Assembly: GCA_016705575.1 (NCBI GenBank)
Contig: JADIXX010000001.1
Location: 951,001 to 1,015,000 of the forward strand
Reading direction: 5' to 3'
DNA from: Candidatus Aalborgicola defluviihabitans
Lineage (GTDB): Bacteria; Pseudomonadota; Gammaproteobacteria; Burkholderiales; Burkholderiaceae_C
DNA length: 64,000 nucleotides
Positions 34,530 through 43,453 of this stretch are shown here, in pieces; the stretch's first letter is position 1; each line of letters starts with the position of its first letter. The notes beneath the pieces were generated by a model. The model ran no database searches. It was not told the origin of the DNA and worked only from the letters and a program-made list of their open reading frames with translations. The position numbers and the translations under genes are program-made.

Positions 34530-36386
34530 CTATAGGGTTTGAATATTTTTACCTGCCAAGGCTTGGGCAATGCCGCGGTTCATGCGCTTGGCTGCGAAGG
34601 ATTCGGTGGCCTGGGCCAGCGCTTTGCCCAGTGCATCAATGGTGGCTGCGTCGCTGTCAGTTCGGCCAACAGACAGGGCTGCCATTGCAGCGTCAATGCC
34701 GGCGCGTTCTTGCGCATCCAGCAAATCTGCGTCAAAGGCCAGCGCGCTGTGCGTGGCCAGCAGTAGACGGTCCGCATCGACCTGGGCTTCGACCAAGGCG
34801 CGGGTGCGGATGTCCTGCTCCGCCGTGATGAAACTTTCTTGCAGCATTTTGGCAATTTGCGCATCGCCCAGGCCATAGGATGGTTTGACATTGATTTGCG
34901 CCTGCACGCCACTCACCTGCTCATGCGCAGCCACATTGAGCAAGCCATCGGCATCCACCGTAAAGGTGACACGGATGCGCGCCGCACCGGCGGCCATGGG
35001 CGGAATGCCCCGCAGCTCAAAACGCGCCAGGCTGCGGCAATCGGCTACCAAATCGCGCTCACCCTGCACCACGTGCAATGCCAAGGCGGTCTGGCCGTCT
35101 TTGTAGGTGGTGAAGTCCTGCGCCATGGCAGTGGGGATGGTCTGGTTGCGCGGCACGATGCGCTCCACCAGTCCACCCATCGTTTCCACGCCCAGTGACA
35201 GCGGAATCACGTCCAGCAGCAGCAAATCACCCGCGATGTTGTTGCCTGCCAACTGGTTGGCCTGGATGGAGGCACCCAGTGCCACCACCTCGTCGGGGTT
35301 GAGGTTGTTCAACGGCGCATGGCCAAAATACGCGGCTGCCGCCGCCTGCACCTGTGGCATGCGGGTAGAGCCACCGACCATGACAACGCCCTTCACCTCC
35401 TGCACGGACAACCGGGCATCGCGCAGCGCCTTGCGCACGGCACTAAAGGTGCGTGCCGTCAATGCCTCTGTAGCAGCGTCAAATTGGGAACGTGTAACAT
35501 CAAAATGAATGCTAGCCCTCGTCAGGTCTACATGGAACGCTACTGAATCAGTAGCAGTCAACGCTTCTTTACAGGCTTGTGCGGCGCGCTTGAGTGCAGC
35601 CTTGTCCGCGGCATTAACGGCCTCCGCACCGGTTTGGGACAGCACCCAGTCGGCCAGCGCATGGTCGTAGTCGTCGCCACCCAGGGCGGAATCACCACCG
35701 GTGGACACCACTTCAAATACACCTTGGGTAAGCCGCAGAATGGAAATATCGAACGTGCCACCGCCCAGGTCGTAGATGGCGTAGATGCCTTCGCTGGCGT
35801 TGTCCAGCCCGTAGGCAATGGCTGCGGCAGTAGGTTCGTTGATCAGACGCAGCACATTCAGCCCGGCCAGCTGGGCCGCGTCTTTGGTAGCCTGGCGTTG
35901 GGCATCGTCAAAATAGGCTGGCACGGTGATAACAGCACCGTACAGGTCATCGTTAAAGGTGTCTTCGGCGCGGTAGCGCAAGGTGGCCAGTATTTCGGCG
36001 CTGACTTCGACGGGAGACTTCTCACCAGCCACGGTGAGCAGGCCCAACATGCCGGGGTGATCGGCAAAACGGTAGGGCAGCTTGTCGATACCGGTCACGT
36101 CAGCCAGGCTGCGCCCCATGAAGCGCTTGACCGACGTGATGGTATTGTGCGGATCGCTGATAACTGCCTCTTGGGCGGCAAAACCAATCTGGCGACCGCC
36201 CCCATCCATGTAGCGCACGATTGAGGGCAGAATGACGCGGCCCTCGCCGTCGGGCAGGCATTCGGCCACGCCGTGGCGCACGGCAGCTACCAGGGAATGG
36301 GTGGTGCCCAGGTCTATGCCCACGGCAACACGACGCTCGTGCGGATTGGGCGCCTGGCCCGGTTCTGAAATTTGTAATAGCGCCAT
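34530..36386 (-). CDS. hscA: Fe-S assembly chaperone HscA (Hsp70 family)
   Basis: This 618-residue Hsp70-type chaperone helps transfer clusters from IscU. Hsp70 signatures are GIDLGTTHSLVA near residue 23, IYDLGGGTFDISIL near 205 and VVMVGGSTRMPQVQ near 340. The substrate-binding domain follows. It lies downstream of hscB in the isc operon. Residues encoded at 35502-35557 (TATDSVAFHVDLTRASIHFD) come from a copy of the 56-bp repeat in the nucleotide-binding domain. Confidence 0.96.
   Translation of the reverse strand: MALLQISEPGQAPNPHERRVAVGIDLGTTHSLVAAVRHGVAECLPDGEGRVILPSIVRYMDGGGRQIGFAAQEAVISDPHNTITSVKRFMGRSLADVTGIDKLPYRFADHPGMLGLLTVAGEKSPVEVSAEILATLRYRAEDTFNDDLYGAVITVPAYFDDAQRQATKDAAQLAGLNVLRLINEPTAAAIAYGLDNASEGIYAIYDLGGGTFDISILRLTQGVFEVVSTGGDSALGGDDYDHALADWVLSQTGAEAVNAADKAALKRAAQACKEALTATDSVAFHVDLTRASIHFDVTRSQFDAATEALTARTFSAVRKALRDARLSVQEVKGVVMVGGSTRMPQVQAAAAAYFGHAPLNNLNPDEVVALGASIQANQLAGNNIAGDLLLLDVIPLSLGVETMGGLVERIVPRNQTIPTAMAQDFTTYKDGQTALALHVVQGERDLVADCRSLARFELRGIPPMAAGAARIRVTFTVDADGLLNVAAHEQVSGVQAQINVKPSYGLGDAQIAKMLQESFITAEQDIRTRALVEAQVDADRLLLATHSALAFDADLLDAQERAGIDAAMAALSVGRTDSDAATIDALGKALAQATESFAAKRMNRGIAQALAGKNIQTL
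35502..35557 (-). repeat. 56-bp dispersed repeat, copy G, inside hscA
   Basis: This is a 56-bp copy on the hscA coding strand, with the near-perfect palindrome GCTACTGATTCAGTAGC at positions 3-19 and GACGAGGGCT at 35-44. It lies fully within hscA and is read in frame without a stop. Confidence 0.8.
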
Positions 36387-36439
36387 AAATTGTCGGTCAG
36401 GGTTCGTGCCATGCTGGCTTCAACGCACCTGCCTGGGGT

Positions 36440-36958
36440 TCAGATTTCCAGTTTGTCGAAGGCCAGGTCAAGATCGTGTGCAAATTTCTCGATGAACATG
36501 AGTGATCGTACCGATTGCACTGCAGCGCCATAGTCGTGCAGTTCATCGAGCTGGCGGGCACATACCAAAAGCAAATCCTTTTGCACGGCATCTACATTCT
36601 CGCGCAGGGCATCCAGATCGTCAGTGCCTTGGGCCTCGTCCAGTTCTTCGCGCCACTGCATTTGCTGCATCAAAAATGCAGCGGGCATGGCGGTGTTGCT
36701 ATGGGCGTTGACCGGTGAGCCCGCCAGTTCACACAAATAGGCTGCGCGCTGGAGGGGTGCTTTTAAGCGCTGGTAGGCCTCGTTGATGCGTACCGACCAC
36801 TGCATGGCGACACGCTGGGCGGCTGCACCATGCGCTGCGAACTTGTCAGGATGGGCCTCGCGTTGCAGCTCTTTCCAGCGGGCGTCCACTACCGCTCGGT
36901 CTTGGGCAAACTGTTGCGTCAGACCAAACAGTTCAAAATCAGTGGATTGCAGGTTCAC
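36440..36958 (-). CDS. hscB: Fe-S assembly co-chaperone HscB (J protein)
   Basis: This 172-residue co-chaperone brings IscU to HscA. The N-terminal J domain contains the HPD motif (REAHPDKF, near residue 35). The C-terminal helical domain is Leu- and Glu-rich. The GTG at 36956-36958 was chosen because it overlaps the iscA stop (GTGA) and gives the usual HscB length; an earlier ATG would lie inside iscA. Confidence 0.93.
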   Translation of the reverse strand: MNLQSTDFELFGLTQQFAQDRAVVDARWKELQREAHPDKFAAHGAAAQRVAMQWSVRINEAYQRLKAPLQRAAYLCELAGSPVNAHSNTAMPAAFLMQQMQWREELDEAQGTDDLDALRENVDAVQKDLLLVCARQLDELHDYGAAVQSVRSLMFIEKFAHDLDLAFDKLEI

Positions 36959-37278
36959 ACGCGAAACGACTCGCCGCAGCCGCACTTGTCGCGCTCACGC
37001 GGGTTGTTGAAGCGAAAGCCCTCGTTGAGCCCTTCACGCACAAAATCCAGCTCGGTGCCATCGATGTAGGCCAGACTTTTGGGGTCAACCAGCACCTTGA
37101 CGCCGTGCTCTTCAAACACCACGTCTTCTGGCGCCAGTTCGTCCACGTATTCCAGTTGGTAGGCCAGGCCCGAGCACCCGGTGGTCTTGACCCCCAGGCG
37201 CACGCCCACGCCCTTGCCGCGCTTGGTCAGGTAGCGCGCCACGTGGCGCGCGGCCGCTTCCGTAACAGTAACTGCCAT
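36955..37278 (-). CDS. iscA: Iron-sulfur cluster assembly protein IscA
   Basis: This 107-residue A-type carrier has the three conserved cysteines in TTGCSGLAYQ and KCGCGESF. It sits between iscU (one-base gap) and hscB (four-base overlap), the standard isc order. The length and start (MAVTVTEAAARHV) match the family. Confidence 0.96.
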   Translation of the reverse strand: MAVTVTEAAARHVARYLTKRGKGVGVRLGVKTTGCSGLAYQLEYVDELAPEDVVFEEHGVKVLVDPKSLAYIDGTELDFVREGLNEGFRFNNPRERDKCGCGESFRV

Positions 37279-37279
37279 A

Positions 37280-37666
37280 TCAGTTGAGATGTTTAGCTTT
37301 GTAATCGTCCACGGCCGCCTTGATGGCGTCTTCGGCCAGGATGGAGCAGTGAATTTTGACCGGTGGCAAAGCCAGTTCTTCAGCGATCTGGCTGTTCTTC
37401 AGCGCAGCAGCCTCGTCCAGGGTCTTGCCCTTGACCCATTCGGTCACCAGCGAGCTGGATGCAATAGCCGATCCGCAGCCATAGGTCTTGAAACGGGCAT
37501 CTTCGATCACACCGGTTTCGGCGTTGACCTTGATTTGCAGCTTCATCACATCGCCGCAGGCGGGCGCACCGACCATGCCGGTGCCAACGCTGTCGTCGCC
37601 TTTTTCAAAGCTGCCGACGTTGCGGGGGTTTTCGTAATGGTCAACAACTTTTTCTGAATAGGCCAT
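37280..37666 (-). CDS. iscU: Iron-sulfur cluster scaffold IscU
   Basis: This 128-residue scaffold has the three ligand cysteines in GAPACGDVM, TYGCGSAIASSS and VKIHCSILAEDAI. The LPPVK motif that is recognised by HscA immediately precedes the last Cys. It lies between iscS (32-bp gap) and iscA. Confidence 0.98.
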   Translation of the reverse strand: MAYSEKVVDHYENPRNVGSFEKGDDSVGTGMVGAPACGDVMKLQIKVNAETGVIEDARFKTYGCGSAIASSSLVTEWVKGKTLDEAAALKNSQIAEELALPPVKIHCSILAEDAIKAAVDDYKAKHLN

Positions 37667-37698
37667 GGTTTACTCCTTAGTGGGCGCTTGGTGTGCGA

Positions 37699-38919
37699 TT
37701 AGTGGGCTGCCCACTGGATGGAACTGATGTCAACGCCGTCCAGGTGCATCTCCCACAGAGGGCTGAGCTCACGCAGTTTGGCGACGTTCTTGCGGATGGT
37801 GTCTACTGCGTAATCGATTTCCGCCTCGGTGGTCCAGCGGCCAATGGTCATGCGCAGGCTGCTGTGGGCCAGCTCGTCGCTGCGGCCCAAAGCGCGCAGC
37901 ACATAGCTGGGCTCCAGAGACGCCGATGTACAGGCCGAGCCGCTGCTCACCGCCAAGCCCTTGATGCCCATCATCAGCGACTCGCCTTCCACGTAGTTGA
38001 AGCTGATGTTCAGGTTGTGGGGAACGCGCTGGGTTTCGTGACCATTAATGAAAACCTGTTCAATGCCCACCAGACCCGCCAACATGCGGTCGTGCAAGGC
38101 TTTGATACGCACGTTTTCGGCCGCCATTTCTTCTTTGGCAATACGGTAGGCCTCGCCCATACCCACGATCTGATGCGTGGGCAATGTGCCGCTGCGCATG
38201 CCGCGCTCGTGCCCACCGCCGTGCATCTGGGCTTCCAGGCGAATGCGCGGTTTACGACGCACAAACAACGCGCCAACTCCCTTGGGACCATAGGTCTTAT
38301 GAGCAGTCAGGCTCATCAAATCAACCGGCAGTTTGGACAGGTCAAACGCGACACGGCCCGTGGCTTGGGCGGCATCTACGTGGAAGATGATGCCTTTTTC
38401 ACGGCACACCGCGCCAATGGCAGCAATGTCCTGAATTACGCCGATTTCGTTGTTAACGAACATGACGCTGGCCAAAATGGTGTCGGGCCGAATGGCGGCC
38501 TTGAATGCATCCAGGTTAACCAGCCCATCGGGCTGCACATCAAGATATGTCACCTCAAAGCCTTGGCGCTCCAACTCGCGGCAGGTGTCCAGCACGGCCT
38601 TATGCTCGGTCTTGATGGTGATCAGGTGTTTACCTTTGGACTGGTAGAAGTGCGCTGCACCCTTCAAGGCCAGGTTATTGGATTCGGTAGCACCCGAGGT
38701 CCAGACGATTTCACGCGGATCGGCGCCAATCAGGTCGGCCACTTGGCCACGGGCCTTTTCCACGGCCGCCTCGGCTTCCCAGCCCCAGGCGTGGCTGCGC
38801 GATGCGGGATTGCCAAAGTGATTGCGCAACCAGGGCACCATGGCGTCCACCACGCGCTCGTCGCACGGGTTGGTGGCGCTGTAGTCCATGTAAATGGGAA
38901 AATGCGGTGTTGTATCCAT
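37699..38919 (-). CDS. iscS: Cysteine desulfurase IscS
   Basis: This 406-residue PLP enzyme takes sulfur from cysteine for Fe-S assembly and tRNA thiolation. The PLP lysine is in SLTAHKTYGPKG near residue 210, and the mobile catalytic Cys is in SSGSACTSASLEPSYV near 330. It follows iscR by 18 bp. Length and motifs match group I IscS. Confidence 0.97.
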   Translation of the reverse strand: MDTTPHFPIYMDYSATNPCDERVVDAMVPWLRNHFGNPASRSHAWGWEAEAAVEKARGQVADLIGADPREIVWTSGATESNNLALKGAAHFYQSKGKHLITIKTEHKAVLDTCRELERQGFEVTYLDVQPDGLVNLDAFKAAIRPDTILASVMFVNNEIGVIQDIAAIGAVCREKGIIFHVDAAQATGRVAFDLSKLPVDLMSLTAHKTYGPKGVGALFVRRKPRIRLEAQMHGGGHERGMRSGTLPTHQIVGMGEAYRIAKEEMAAENVRIKALHDRMLAGLVGIEQVFINGHETQRVPHNLNISFNYVEGESLMMGIKGLAVSSGSACTSASLEPSYVLRALGRSDELAHSSLRMTIGRWTTEAEIDYAVDTIRKNVAKLRELSPLWEMHLDGVDISSIQWAAH

Positions 38920-38937
38920 GGGGTGTGTTCCAGCTAA

Positions 38938-39474
38938 TCAGGTCTTGGAGAGCATGCTGCCCAGGGCAAAAACCGAATTGGGCGCGTTGATGCGGATCGT
39001 CTTGCTCTGGGGCATGGCAGAAATAGCGCGTTTGACGCTGGGCTTGTCTTCCACCTGCAGGCCCTTGGCCAACTGGTCGTCCACCAGCTTTTGCAGCGTG
39101 ACCGAATCCAGAAACTCCACCATGCGCACATTAAGCGATGCCCACAAATCGTGGGTCATGCAACGTTCGCCCTCACCCATGCAGTTTTCCTTGCCACCGC
39201 AGTGGGTGGCGTCAATGGGTTCGTCCACCGACACAATAATGTCGGCCACGGTAATATCGGAGGCCTTGCGGGCCAAGGTGTAACCGCCGCCGGGGCCGCG
39301 GGTGGATTCCACCAGCTCATGCCGGCGCAGCTTGCCAAACAGCTGCTCCAGATACGACAGAGAGATTTGCTGGCGCTGGCTGATAGCGGCTAAAGTGACC
39401 GGGCCGCCGCTTTGGCGCAGCCCCAGGTCAATCATCGCGGTGACTGCAAAACGGCCTTTGGTTGTGAGACGCAT
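38938..39474 (-). CDS. iscR: Fe-S cluster regulator IscR (Rrf2 family)
   Basis: This 178-residue regulator has an N-terminal winged helix (MRLTTKGRFAVTAMIDL, ISLSYLEQLFGKLRR). The three cluster cysteines are in CGGKENCMGEGERC (about residues 92-105). It represses its own operon when it carries a [2Fe-2S] cluster. It is the first gene of the isc operon, and a candidate operator lies upstream at 39528-39550. Confidence 0.96.
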   Translation of the reverse strand: MRLTTKGRFAVTAMIDLGLRQSGGPVTLAAISQRQQISLSYLEQLFGKLRRHELVESTRGPGGGYTLARKASDITVADIIVSVDEPIDATHCGGKENCMGEGERCMTHDLWASLNVRMVEFLDSVTLQKLVDDQLAKGLQVEDKPSVKRAISAMPQSKTIRINAPNSVFALGSMLSKT

Positions 39475-39527
39475 CGTTAACTCCTTGAGTCGTGCCGGGT
39501 TGGCTTACTGTGCCAAGTATAGCAAAT

Positions 39528-39550
39528 GTCCTAGTATTTTGCTCGGGTAC
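39528..39550 (-). promoter_or_regulatory. Candidate IscR site and promoter upstream of iscR
   Basis: On the minus strand CCCGAGCAAAATACTAGG (39547-39530) resembles the partly palindromic type 1 IscR site. A TATACT -10 box follows at 39521-39516, about 42 bp before the iscR start. The placement over the -35 region would allow autorepression. The match is approximate. Confidence 0.45.
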
Positions 39551-39589
39551 TCAGGTTATTTTGTTAGTCTCTGCTCACTTAGTGATCCT

Positions 39590-41758
39590 TTAGAGAGAAA
39601 CGATGTTGTCACTACCCGGCGCACCAAAGGCCTGCTCTTTTAAAACACTCAACTGGTCCCGCACCCGCGCCGCCTTCTCGAACTCCAGATTTCGGGCGTG
39701 TTCCATCATCAGTTTTTCCAGGCGCTTGATCTCGCGAGAGATATCCTTCTCGCTCATATCCTCCACTTGCGCCCGCTGCATGGCGTCGCGTTCTAGGCGT
39801 TCGGCTTCCTTGCCCGCCTTCTCGCTGTAAACACCGTCAATCAGGTCCCGCACCTTTTTCACAATCGCACGCGGGGTAATGCCCTGCTCCAGGTTGAAAG
39901 CGATCTGCTTATGCCGTCGGCGTTCGGTCTCACCCATGGCGCGGGCCATAGAGTCTGTCACCCGGTCGGCATACAGAATGGCTTTGCCTTCCAGGTTGCG
40001 GGCGGCACGGCCAATGGTCTGAATCAGGGAGCGCTCAGACCGCAAAAAACCCTCTTTGTCGGCATCCAGAATGGCCACCAAGGACACCTCGGGAATATCC
40101 AGGCCTTCGCGCAACAGGTTGATACCCACCAGCACATCAAACACGCCCAAACGCAGGTCGCGCAAGATTTCGACCCGCTCCACGGTGTCAATATCGCTGT
40201 GCAAATAGCGCACCTTGACGCCGTTGTCGCTCAAATAGTCAGTCAACTGCTCGGCCATGCGCTTGGTCAGCGTGGTGATCAGCACCCGCTCGCTCTTTTC
40301 TACCCGGATGCGGATTTCTTGCAGCACGTCGTCCACCTGGTGGGTGGCGGGGCGCACTTCTACTTCTGGGTCCACCAAGCCCGTGGGGCGCACCACCTGC
40401 TCCACCACCTGGCCCGCGTGTTCCTTTTCGTAAACAGAAGGCGTGGCGGACACAAAAATTGCCTGGCGCATGCGTTGCTCAAACTCCGCAAACTTCAGCG
40501 GTCGGTTGTCCAGCGCGCTGGGCAGGCGAAAGCCGTATTCCACCAACGTGGTCTTGCGCGAACGGTCACCCAAATACATGGCCCCAAACTGGCCGATGGT
40601 GACGTGGCTTTCGTCGATGAACATGACCGAGTCTTTGGGCATGTAGTCGGTCAGCGTGGAAGGCGGGTCGCCCGGCGCACTGCCCGCCAAGTGGCGGCTG
40701 TAGTTTTCAATGCCCTTGCAGTGGCCAACTTCGCTGAGCATCTCCAAGTCAAAGCGTGTGCGCTGCTCCAGCCGCTGGGCTTCCACCAACTTGCCTTCGG
40801 ACACAAAGAACTTTAGTCTCTCCGCCAGTTCGACCTTAATGGTTTCAACCGCCTGAAGCACTTGTTCGCGGGGTGTCACATAGTGGCTGCCGGGATAGAC
40901 CGTAAAGCGTGGAATCTTCTGGCGGATGCGCCCGGTGAGTGGGTCAAACAGTTGCAGGGATTCAATCTCGTCGTCAAACATCTCCAGGCGCAGCGCCATC
41001 TCAGAGTGCTCGGCCGGAAAGATGTCGATGGTGTCGCCTCGCACGCGGAAGGTGCCGCGGCTGAAATCCATGTCATTGCGCTGGTACTGCATACGCACCA
41101 GTTGCGCGATGGCGTCGCGCTGGTTGAGCTTGTCGCCGCTGCGCAGGGTCATCACCATCTTGTGGTACGCCTCAGGCTGGCCGATACCGTAAATGGCCGA
41201 CACCGTGGCCACGATGACCACATCGCGCCGCTCCAAAATGCTCTTGGTGCAGCTCAAGCGCATTTGCTCAATGTGCTCGTTGATGGCGCTGTCTTTTTCA
41301 ATGAACAAGTCGCGCTGCGGCACATAGGCCTCGGGCTGGTAGTAGTCGTAGTAGCTGACGAAATACTCCACCGCGTTGTTGGGGAAAAATTCGCGGAACT
41401 CGCTGTACAACTGCGCGGCCAGCGTCTTGTTGTGCGCAAACACAATCGCCGGGCGGCCCAGGCGCGCGATCACATTGGCCATGGTGAAAGTCTTGCCCGA
41501 ACCGGTTACGCCCAGCAGGGTCTGGAAGACCTCACCGTCGTTGACGCCTGCCACCAGTTGGTCAATCGCCTCTGGCTGGTCGCCCGCTGGGGGATAAGGC
41601 TGGTACAACTCAAAGGGCGAATTGGGGTAGCGGATGAACTGGCCGGCGGGCGCTGGCGCAGCATCAGCGCCCTTGGGTGTGCGGTCTGGGGCAGCGATGG
41701 GGGTCGGAGCTGGCATGGGGCGGTTCGGCAAATGGGCAAAGATGGGACTGTAGTCCAT
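39590..41758 (-). CDS. uvrB: Excinuclease ABC subunit B
   Basis: This 722-residue nucleotide excision repair helicase-like subunit has Walker A GVTGSGKTFTMAN near residue 85. The beta-hairpin region is YYDYYQPEAYVP, and the later helicase motifs include LREGLDIPEVSLVAILDADKEGFLRS. A C-terminal UVR motif is present (about 675-710). The N-terminus extends about 45 residues beyond E. coli UvrB; an internal start at Met15 is possible. It is the last minus-strand gene before a 380-bp non-coding stretch. Confidence 0.97.
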   Translation of the reverse strand: MDYSPIFAHLPNRPMPAPTPIAAPDRTPKGADAAPAPAGQFIRYPNSPFELYQPYPPAGDQPEAIDQLVAGVNDGEVFQTLLGVTGSGKTFTMANVIARLGRPAIVFAHNKTLAAQLYSEFREFFPNNAVEYFVSYYDYYQPEAYVPQRDLFIEKDSAINEHIEQMRLSCTKSILERRDVVIVATVSAIYGIGQPEAYHKMVMTLRSGDKLNQRDAIAQLVRMQYQRNDMDFSRGTFRVRGDTIDIFPAEHSEMALRLEMFDDEIESLQLFDPLTGRIRQKIPRFTVYPGSHYVTPREQVLQAVETIKVELAERLKFFVSEGKLVEAQRLEQRTRFDLEMLSEVGHCKGIENYSRHLAGSAPGDPPSTLTDYMPKDSVMFIDESHVTIGQFGAMYLGDRSRKTTLVEYGFRLPSALDNRPLKFAEFEQRMRQAIFVSATPSVYEKEHAGQVVEQVVRPTGLVDPEVEVRPATHQVDDVLQEIRIRVEKSERVLITTLTKRMAEQLTDYLSDNGVKVRYLHSDIDTVERVEILRDLRLGVFDVLVGINLLREGLDIPEVSLVAILDADKEGFLRSERSLIQTIGRAARNLEGKAILYADRVTDSMARAMGETERRRHKQIAFNLEQGITPRAIVKKVRDLIDGVYSEKAGKEAERLERDAMQRAQVEDMSEKDISREIKRLEKLMMEHARNLEFEKAARVRDQLSVLKEQAFGAPGSDNIVSL

Positions 41759-42138
41759 GCCGTGGATTTGCGTTGATTGGGGTCAGTGTGGTCGGCATTG
41801 TGGTGCGCGCACGCTGGGCAAGCGGTGCGGGCTGACCGACCCTGCTGCGTGGGCCCTGCGGGCTGCTTTGCGGTGCTCGGGTCGGCACTCATCCGCCCGT
41901 CCCTGCGCTCCTCAGCCACGCACAAGGGATCGCCCAGCCCGCTCCGCTGGCCCGGCTGGAGAAATTGGTTACAGTGGGTGGGAGTCAACCGCCTGATTTC
42001 AATACCACTGGGTTTTTTGCTATTTTAATGGGAGCGAACTATGTATATTCGACGAGGGCTAGGTGCCAGTTTCGTAGGGGAATCTTCCAGACTATCGCGT
42101 AGAGCGCTGCGGTCTACATTGCATTGGGCCTCACGCAA
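41759..42138. other. Non-coding stretch upstream of uvrB with repeat copy H
   Basis: This 380-bp stretch is GC-rich from about 41790 to 41960, with no convincing gene on either strand. It then becomes AT-richer and carries repeat copy H. The uvrB promoter should lie near 41759-41800, where GGGGTCAGTGTGGTC recalls the repeat arm seen at 34486. No LexA-like site was recognised. Confidence 0.5.
42017..42072 (+). repeat. 56-bp dispersed repeat, copy H
   Basis: This is an intergenic full-length copy with TTGCTATTTTAATGGGAGCG at 1-20 and ATTCGACGAGGGCTAG at 31-46. It lies between uvrB and two small unknown genes. Confidence 0.85.
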
Positions 42139-42318
42139 ATGCTGACACTCATAGCCATTGTTCTCATTTCCTTCGGTGGCTTCTGTGTGTCCTTGGCGTT
42201 CAAAAAGGGCTACCAGACCGTCGTTCCCTTGATGATCGGCGTAGCTCTCATCGCATTGGGGTTCTACGTTCTCCCCACGCAGAACGACGGCATGCCAGAC
42301 GTCTACTATCGAAAGTAG
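42139..42318 (+). CDS. Small membrane protein, unknown
   Basis: This 59-residue protein is almost entirely two hydrophobic helices (MLTLIAIVLISFGGFCVSLAF and TVVPLMIGVALIALGFYVL) with a short polar tail. The ATG at 42139 is preceded by a TTG that could also start the frame. It lies 19 bp upstream of the next small gene and shares its direction. No family was recognised. The pair sits between repeat copy H and the inverted-repeat element at 42680, which suggests a recently acquired islet. Confidence 0.55.
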   Translation: MLTLIAIVLISFGGFCVSLAFKKGYQTVVPLMIGVALIALGFYVLPTQNDGMPDVYYRK

Positions 42319-42337
42319 CATCAGCAAAAGGAAAAAA

Positions 42338-42646
42338 ATGAATTGGCCATTCAAACGCACATCGGACCCGGAGGACTTTTCGTCACTCTTGCCTTCTGGC
42401 CCAGGCTCATTCAAGGACAAGCTAATTGCCGAGTGCCAACGAAAAGGTGTTTCGGTGTACGTAAGCGACCCGTCCGAGGCTAGGTCTGGTCCCTACGCCC
42501 TGCTTCGAGCAGTGGCGTCCGAAGTGGAGTTGCAAAGTCGTCTCAACGCGTGCCTGTCGCTTAAAAGGGCAATGTGGGCAAACAGAATCGCTTGGCTGGC
42601 GCTCGTAATAGGAGTTGCAGCGCTAATTGCTGCAATCGTTAAGTGA
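42338..42646 (+). CDS. Small protein with C-terminal membrane anchor, unknown
   Basis: This 102-residue protein has a polar N-terminal region and one C-terminal transmembrane helix (IAWLALVIGVAALIAAIVK). It would be tail-anchored with the bulk in the cytoplasm. A good AAGGAAAA ribosome-binding site precedes the ATG. It follows the other small gene closely. No homologous family is recognised. Confidence 0.6.
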   Translation: MNWPFKRTSDPEDFSSLLPSGPGSFKDKLIAECQRKGVSVYVSDPSEARSGPYALLRAVASEVELQSRLNACLSLKRAMWANRIAWLALVIGVAALIAAIVK

Positions 42647-42679
42647 AGCCCAACAGTTCATTCAAAAGTTAATCCAAAA

Positions 42680-42859
42680 GCATGAGGCATCGCTCCGAGC
42701 CACCCTTGGGCGGTGCCGAGCAGCGCAGCGGCGGGCGGATCAGGGCTGGCGTTGTTTGAGGCGCAGCCGAGTTTAGCCAGACCCCGCCCGGCGCGAGCAG
42801 CGCAGGGGAGTCGCGCCAGCGACCAACGCCGTAGGGTGGCTCGGAGCGATGCCTCATGC
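42680..42859. repeat. 180-bp element with 27-bp perfect terminal inverted repeats (MITE-like)
   Basis: Positions 42680-42706 and 42833-42859 are perfect 27-bp inverted repeats beginning GCATGAGGCATC. The GC-rich 126-bp interior has no gene. Size and structure fit a small non-autonomous mobile element or a large structured intergenic repeat. No flanking target duplication could be seen. Confidence 0.7.
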
Positions 42860-42912
42860 GCACCCACCCACCCAGCCAAACAGTTAGCACCCCATCTGCA
42901 ACAATATTGCAC

Positions 42913-43374
42913 ATGAGCCCTACCGCCCTGCCCTCTGCCGAAAACGTGTTCACCTGGCCCGTCCGTGTGTATTGGGAAGACACTGATGCAGGTGGCATTG
43001 TTTTCTATGCCAATTACCTGAAGTATTTTGAGCGTGCCCGCACCGAATGGTTGCGTGCCTTGGGAATCGCCCAAAGTGCATTGCAACAGACGCAGGGCTG
43101 CATCTTTGTGGTGAGTGATGTGCAGCTCAAATACCTGCGTTCTGCCCGGCTGGATGATCAGTTGCTGGTTACCGCCCAGCCCTTGGAAATGGGGCGATCC
43201 TCATTTACGCTACGGCAAGAAGCCAGTCTATTGACTGCCGACAATCCAGATGCCAATGCTGCCCCGGTTCTTTGCCGCGCAACTGTGCGCATTGGCTGCG
43301 TGAACAGTCAGACCCACAAGCCAACCCGAATCCCGGGCACGGTGCTGGATGTACTGAACGCTTCAGCCCGGTAA
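42913..43374 (+). CDS. ybgC: Hotdog-fold acyl-CoA thioesterase, YbgC family
   Basis: This 153-residue thioesterase has the 4-hydroxybenzoyl-CoA thioesterase signature VYWEDTDAGGIVFYANYLKYFERARTEWL near residues 18-46. That region includes the catalytic Asp of DTDAGG. The family hydrolyses short-chain acyl-CoA or acyl-ACP and is usually near tol-pal genes, which are not seen here. The start at 42913 was chosen because sequence further upstream belongs to the inverted-repeat element. Confidence 0.9.
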   Translation: MSPTALPSAENVFTWPVRVYWEDTDAGGIVFYANYLKYFERARTEWLRALGIAQSALQQTQGCIFVVSDVQLKYLRSARLDDQLLVTAQPLEMGRSSFTLRQEASLLTADNPDANAAPVLCRATVRIGCVNSQTHKPTRIPGTVLDVLNASAR

Positions 43375-43453
43375 AATCTCGCACGATGCGCGGGCATCGC
43401 TGTCCGCTCCAGACCAACCCATCTGACTTTTTGACCACTCCAAGAGGAATTTC

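Noticed and set aside
37010..37030. GAGGGCT-like string in iscA (and similar hits at 20050 and 37750)
   Set aside because: Only the short core matches; the other anchors are absent and the residues are conserved family sequence.
37693..38937. Long open frame on the plus strand opposite iscS
   Set aside because: iscS on the other strand has full family motifs; the plus frame is a shadow of its codon bias.
41790..41990. Possible gene upstream of uvrB on the plus strand
   Set aside because: The open frames are Arg/Cys/Ala-rich with no ribosome-binding site or domain, typical of GC-rich non-coding DNA.
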